NCBI GenBank assembly: GCA_019090185.1
Contig: JAHRWJ010000019.1
Coordinates: 1-8,511 of the forward strand
DNA from: Immundisolibacteraceae bacterium
GTDB taxonomy: Bacteria > Pseudomonadota > Gammaproteobacteria > Immundisolibacterales > Immundisolibacteraceae
Reading direction: 5' to 3'
DNA: 8,511 nucleotides
This document shows positions 6,800 through 8,511 of this stretch, piece by piece. Numbering within the stretch: the stretch's first letter is position 1; each line of letters opens with the position of its first letter. Both the position numbers and the translations under genes were made by a program. The notes beneath the pieces were generated by a model. That model was not told the DNA's origin. It searched no databases and saw only the letters and a program-made list of their open reading frames with translations.

Positions 6800-8167
6800 T
6801 TAAACGGCGGCCCCCGCCCTTATCTGTAGTGCTAGTGCTTGTAGCGATTCCTGATTAAATTCGCGGCTGTCGACCTTTAAATAGGCAATGCCATCTTCCG
6901 CCACATATTCAGCCTCGGCAACCCCTGCCAGTTGTAAAAATCGGCCGGCCAATCCGCCAGCCTGCTGCTCGTCAATAGTACCCACATTCACCATTCTCGT
7001 CAGTAGGTGGGCCGGTGGGGTCATGGTTGCCATGATCAGCCACCACAGCGCGATGACAGCCACGCTAACCAGAAACAGTAACTCGGCACCGCCTTTACCC
7101 ATCAGCAGACCACCACTAACACCACCGACGAAAGCACCGAAAAACTGGGCGGTGGAGTAAACCCCAAGCGCAGTGCCCTTACTGGTAATCGGTGCCGCTT
7201 TGGAAATCAGCGATGGCAGACTGGCTTCGAGCACGTTGAATCCAATAAAAAAGATCAACAATGCCAGCCCGACAAGCCAGAGGTTAATCGGCATTAATCC
7301 GAGGCCAAGCTGGGCAACCCCTAGCAGACCGATCGACAATAGAAATACCGGCTTCATCTTGCGATGACGCTCGGCAATGATAATCAGCGGAAACATCACC
7401 AGGATGGAGGCGACTAACACCCCCAGGTAGAGCATGCCCTGTTGTACATCAGAGAGCCCGAGCTGATCTCGCAAGATAAGTGGCAGCACGACAAAATTGG
7501 CGGTCATCACCGCATGTAGAACGAAGATGCTGATATCCAGCCGGAGCAGTTGGCCATCCTTGATCACCTGCAGGAACTGAGCCGGTACCGGCTGAACATC
7601 ACGGTGATGGCGACGTTCCGCTTCAGGCACCCAGAAGCGAACAATACCGATCATCACTAATGCTGCCACTGCGGTCAGCCAGAACAGACCGGAAATGCCA
7701 ATCAGACTGGCTAATAACGGGCCCAGTGCTAGCGACAGCATGAAGGATGCACCGATGGTCATGCCAATAGTGGCCATCGCCTTAGTGCGCTGCTCTTCGC
7801 GGGTTAAATCGGCGAGCAGGGCCATAATCGACGATGCAATCGCGCCGCTGCCCTGCAGTGCTCGACCAGCAATAATTTCCATGGTGCTGTCGGCATTAGC
7901 TGCCAGCACGCTGCCGGCTGCAAATAGCAGCAATCCAAATACAATCACCGGCTTGCGGCCGATCCTATCCGAGAGCATGCCGAACGGGATCTGCAGCAGC
8001 GCCTGGCTAAGGCCGTAGATACCAATAGCAATGCCAATCAGAGCTGGCGAACTGTCGTAGCCCTGCAGGTGTAGCGATAGTACCGGTAACAGCATGAACA
8101 GCCCGATCATTCTCAGGGCATAGATGGCGGACAGTGCTGCTGTGGCTCGACGTTCGGTAGGGTTCAA
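6800..8167 (-). CDS. major facilitator superfamily transporter with soluble C-terminal tail
   Basis: This is a predicted inner-membrane transporter with about twelve hydrophobic helices. The loop after helix 2 carries the MFS motif A, GMLSDRIGRKPV (about residues 63-74 from the start used here), typical of drug/proton antiporters. Related MFS genes are commonly found beside uvrA and ssb in Pseudomonas-like bacteria; their substrate is generally unknown. I chose TTG 8167, which gives 455 residues beginning (M)NPTERRATAALS before ALRMIGLFMLLPV, as expected for the family. The frame stays open to TTG 8230 (476 residues), but that codon is only one base from its AAAGGA motif, so neither start has a good ribosome binding site. 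There is no in-frame ATG before helix 1. The last ~65 residues (nt 6803-7000) form a hydrophilic tail with LAGVAEAEYVAEDGIAYLKVD, resembling a small alpha/beta ferredoxin-like or HMA-like fold without the CxxC metal motif. ssb follows 61 bp downstream on the same strand. Confidence 0.9.
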   Translation of the reverse strand: MNPTERRATAALSAIYALRMIGLFMLLPVLSLHLQGYDSSPALIGIAIGIYGLSQALLQIPFGMLSDRIGRKPVIVFGLLLFAAGSVLAANADSTMEIIAGRALQGSGAIASSIMALLADLTREEQRTKAMATIGMTIGASFMLSLALGPLLASLIGISGLFWLTAVAALVMIGIVRFWVPEAERRHHRDVQPVPAQFLQVIKDGQLLRLDISIFVLHAVMTANFVVLPLILRDQLGLSDVQQGMLYLGVLVASILVMFPLIIIAERHRKMKPVFLLSIGLLGVAQLGLGLMPINLWLVGLALLIFFIGFNVLEASLPSLISKAAPITSKGTALGVYSTAQFFGAFVGGVSGGLLMGKGGAELLFLVSVAVIALWWLIMATMTPPAHLLTRMVNVGTIDEQQAGGLAGRFLQLAGVAEAEYVAEDGIAYLKVDSREFNQESLQALALQIRAGAAV

Positions 8168-8233
8168 ATTAACGGTTTCTGAAGTGATCGATGGTAAGAA
8201 AAGGTGGCCTGACCAGACTTGGGACTGCAAATC

Positions 8234-8250
8234 CTTTAAAGCGTTTAAAG
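8234..8250. promoter_or_regulatory. 17-bp perfect palindrome upstream of the MFS gene, possible operator
   Basis: CTTTAAA (8234-8240) and TTTAAAG (8244-8250) form perfect seven-base arms around GCG. It lies in the MFS–uvrA divergent gap, 67 bp upstream of the preferred MFS start and about 190 bp upstream of uvrA. A compact, AT-rich two-fold symmetric site like this is a plausible binding site for a dimeric repressor. Each arm also contains the self-palindromic TTTAAA, so chance is possible. No T-tract follows. Confidence 0.35.
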
Positions 8251-8366
8251 CTCAGGGGGAGTTGGCCCAATTTCACCAGGGAGCCGAACATTATCTCCCA
8301 GTCGCCTCTACTTATAAAGATCAATATCAGCAACTACCCGGCTGTGGATTATTTTGTTGAATCATT

Positions 8367-8396
8367 TTCCGAAAACAGTGCTTACCGTTTTATAGT
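8367..8396 (+). promoter_or_regulatory. candidate uvrA promoter
   Basis: TATAGT at 8391-8396 matches the sigma-70 -10 consensus in five of six positions. The best -35 partner is TTCCGA at 8367-8372, three of six, with an 18-bp spacer. Transcription would start near 8403, leaving a leader of roughly 37 bases before uvrA ATG 8440. The -35 region overlaps a small inverted repeat, TTTTC-C-GAAAA (8365-8375). I found no LexA-type CTGT-N8-ACAG site in the gap. Confidence 0.35.
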
Positions 8397-8439
8397 GAGC
8401 GTTTTTGTCGGCAATTATGTCGGGGACATCTATACCACC

Positions 8440-8511
8440 ATGAGCAGTTCAGAATTACGCGACATCAAGATCAGTGGCGCTCGCACCCACAACCTAAAAA
8501 ACATCACGGTC
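8440..8511 (+). CDS. uvrA: UvrABC excinuclease subunit A, N-terminal fragment
   Basis: The first 24 codons are present; the gene runs off the right edge. The translation MSSSELRDIKISGARTHNLK continues NITV and contains the signature ISGARTHNLKNI that opens UvrA just before its first ABC-type nucleotide-binding domain. UvrA is the DNA-bound ATPase that, with UvrB, finds bulky lesions in nucleotide excision repair. ATG 8440 has GGGGA at 8422-8426, 13 bases upstream, which is a long spacing. The only other in-frame start nearby is GTG 8395, which falls in the -10 element, so 8440 is preferred. The gene diverges from the MFS gene. All catalytic motifs lie beyond the window, so integrity cannot be judged. 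Confidence 0.93.
   Translation, partial: MSSSELRDIKISGARTHNLKNITV

Noticed and set aside
8124..8360. Open frame of 78 codons on the + strand running from the MFS 5' end into the gap
   Set aside because: Nearly half of it is antisense to MFS coding sequence, it has no recognisable protein feature, and it overlaps the probable MFS promoter region.
8341..8378. Possible LexA (SOS) box before uvrA
   Set aside because: CTGT at 8342 and ACAG near 8375 are both present but are about 30 bp apart, not separated by eight bases, so they do not form the known site.

Overview
The window looks like an ordinary chromosomal segment of a gammaproteobacterium. The main reasons are the uvrA–MFS transporter–ssb neighbourhood, an E. 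coli-type SSB ending in DDDIPF, and a three-gene RND efflux operon with an OprM/NodT-type outer-membrane factor. Base composition is moderately GC-rich and similar throughout, with no insertion sequence, integrase, tRNA, rRNA or CRISPR array visible. I cannot name the genus. The gene order resembles Pseudomonadales, Cellvibrionales or Oceanospirillales relatives, but that is inference.

Layout: the left edge (1-221, + strand) carries the last 72 codons of a membrane-tailed protein, possibly a UbiB/AarF-like kinase. A 104-bp gap follows, with a 16-bp direct repeat and a weak promoter candidate. Next comes a tripartite RND efflux operon on the + strand: lipoprotein periplasmic adaptor (326-1558), 1034-aa inner-membrane RND pump (1571-4675) and lipoprotein outer-membrane channel (4714-6114). 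The genes are 12 and 38 bp apart. A strong bidirectional hairpin terminator (6158-6184) separates the operon from the convergent minus-strand pair: an MFS transporter (about 8167 down to 6800) followed by ssb (6738 down to 6241). At the right edge (8440-8511, + strand) the first 24 codons of uvrA diverge from the MFS gene.

How the genes work together: the adaptor, pump and channel should assemble into one envelope-spanning drug or hydrophobe exporter driven by the proton gradient. No regulator gene is present, so control would have to come from elsewhere, perhaps through the 16-bp repeat. On the right side, uvrA (nucleotide excision repair) and ssb (single-strand DNA binding) are DNA-maintenance genes. 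In enterobacteria they are direct divergent neighbours under a shared SOS box. Here an MFS gene lies between them and I found no LexA-type site.

I see no clear undescribed system. The points most worth checking are the tandem 16-bp repeat before the efflux operon, the 17-bp palindrome before the MFS gene, the soluble C-terminal tail on the MFS protein, and the proton-relay substitutions in the RND pump.
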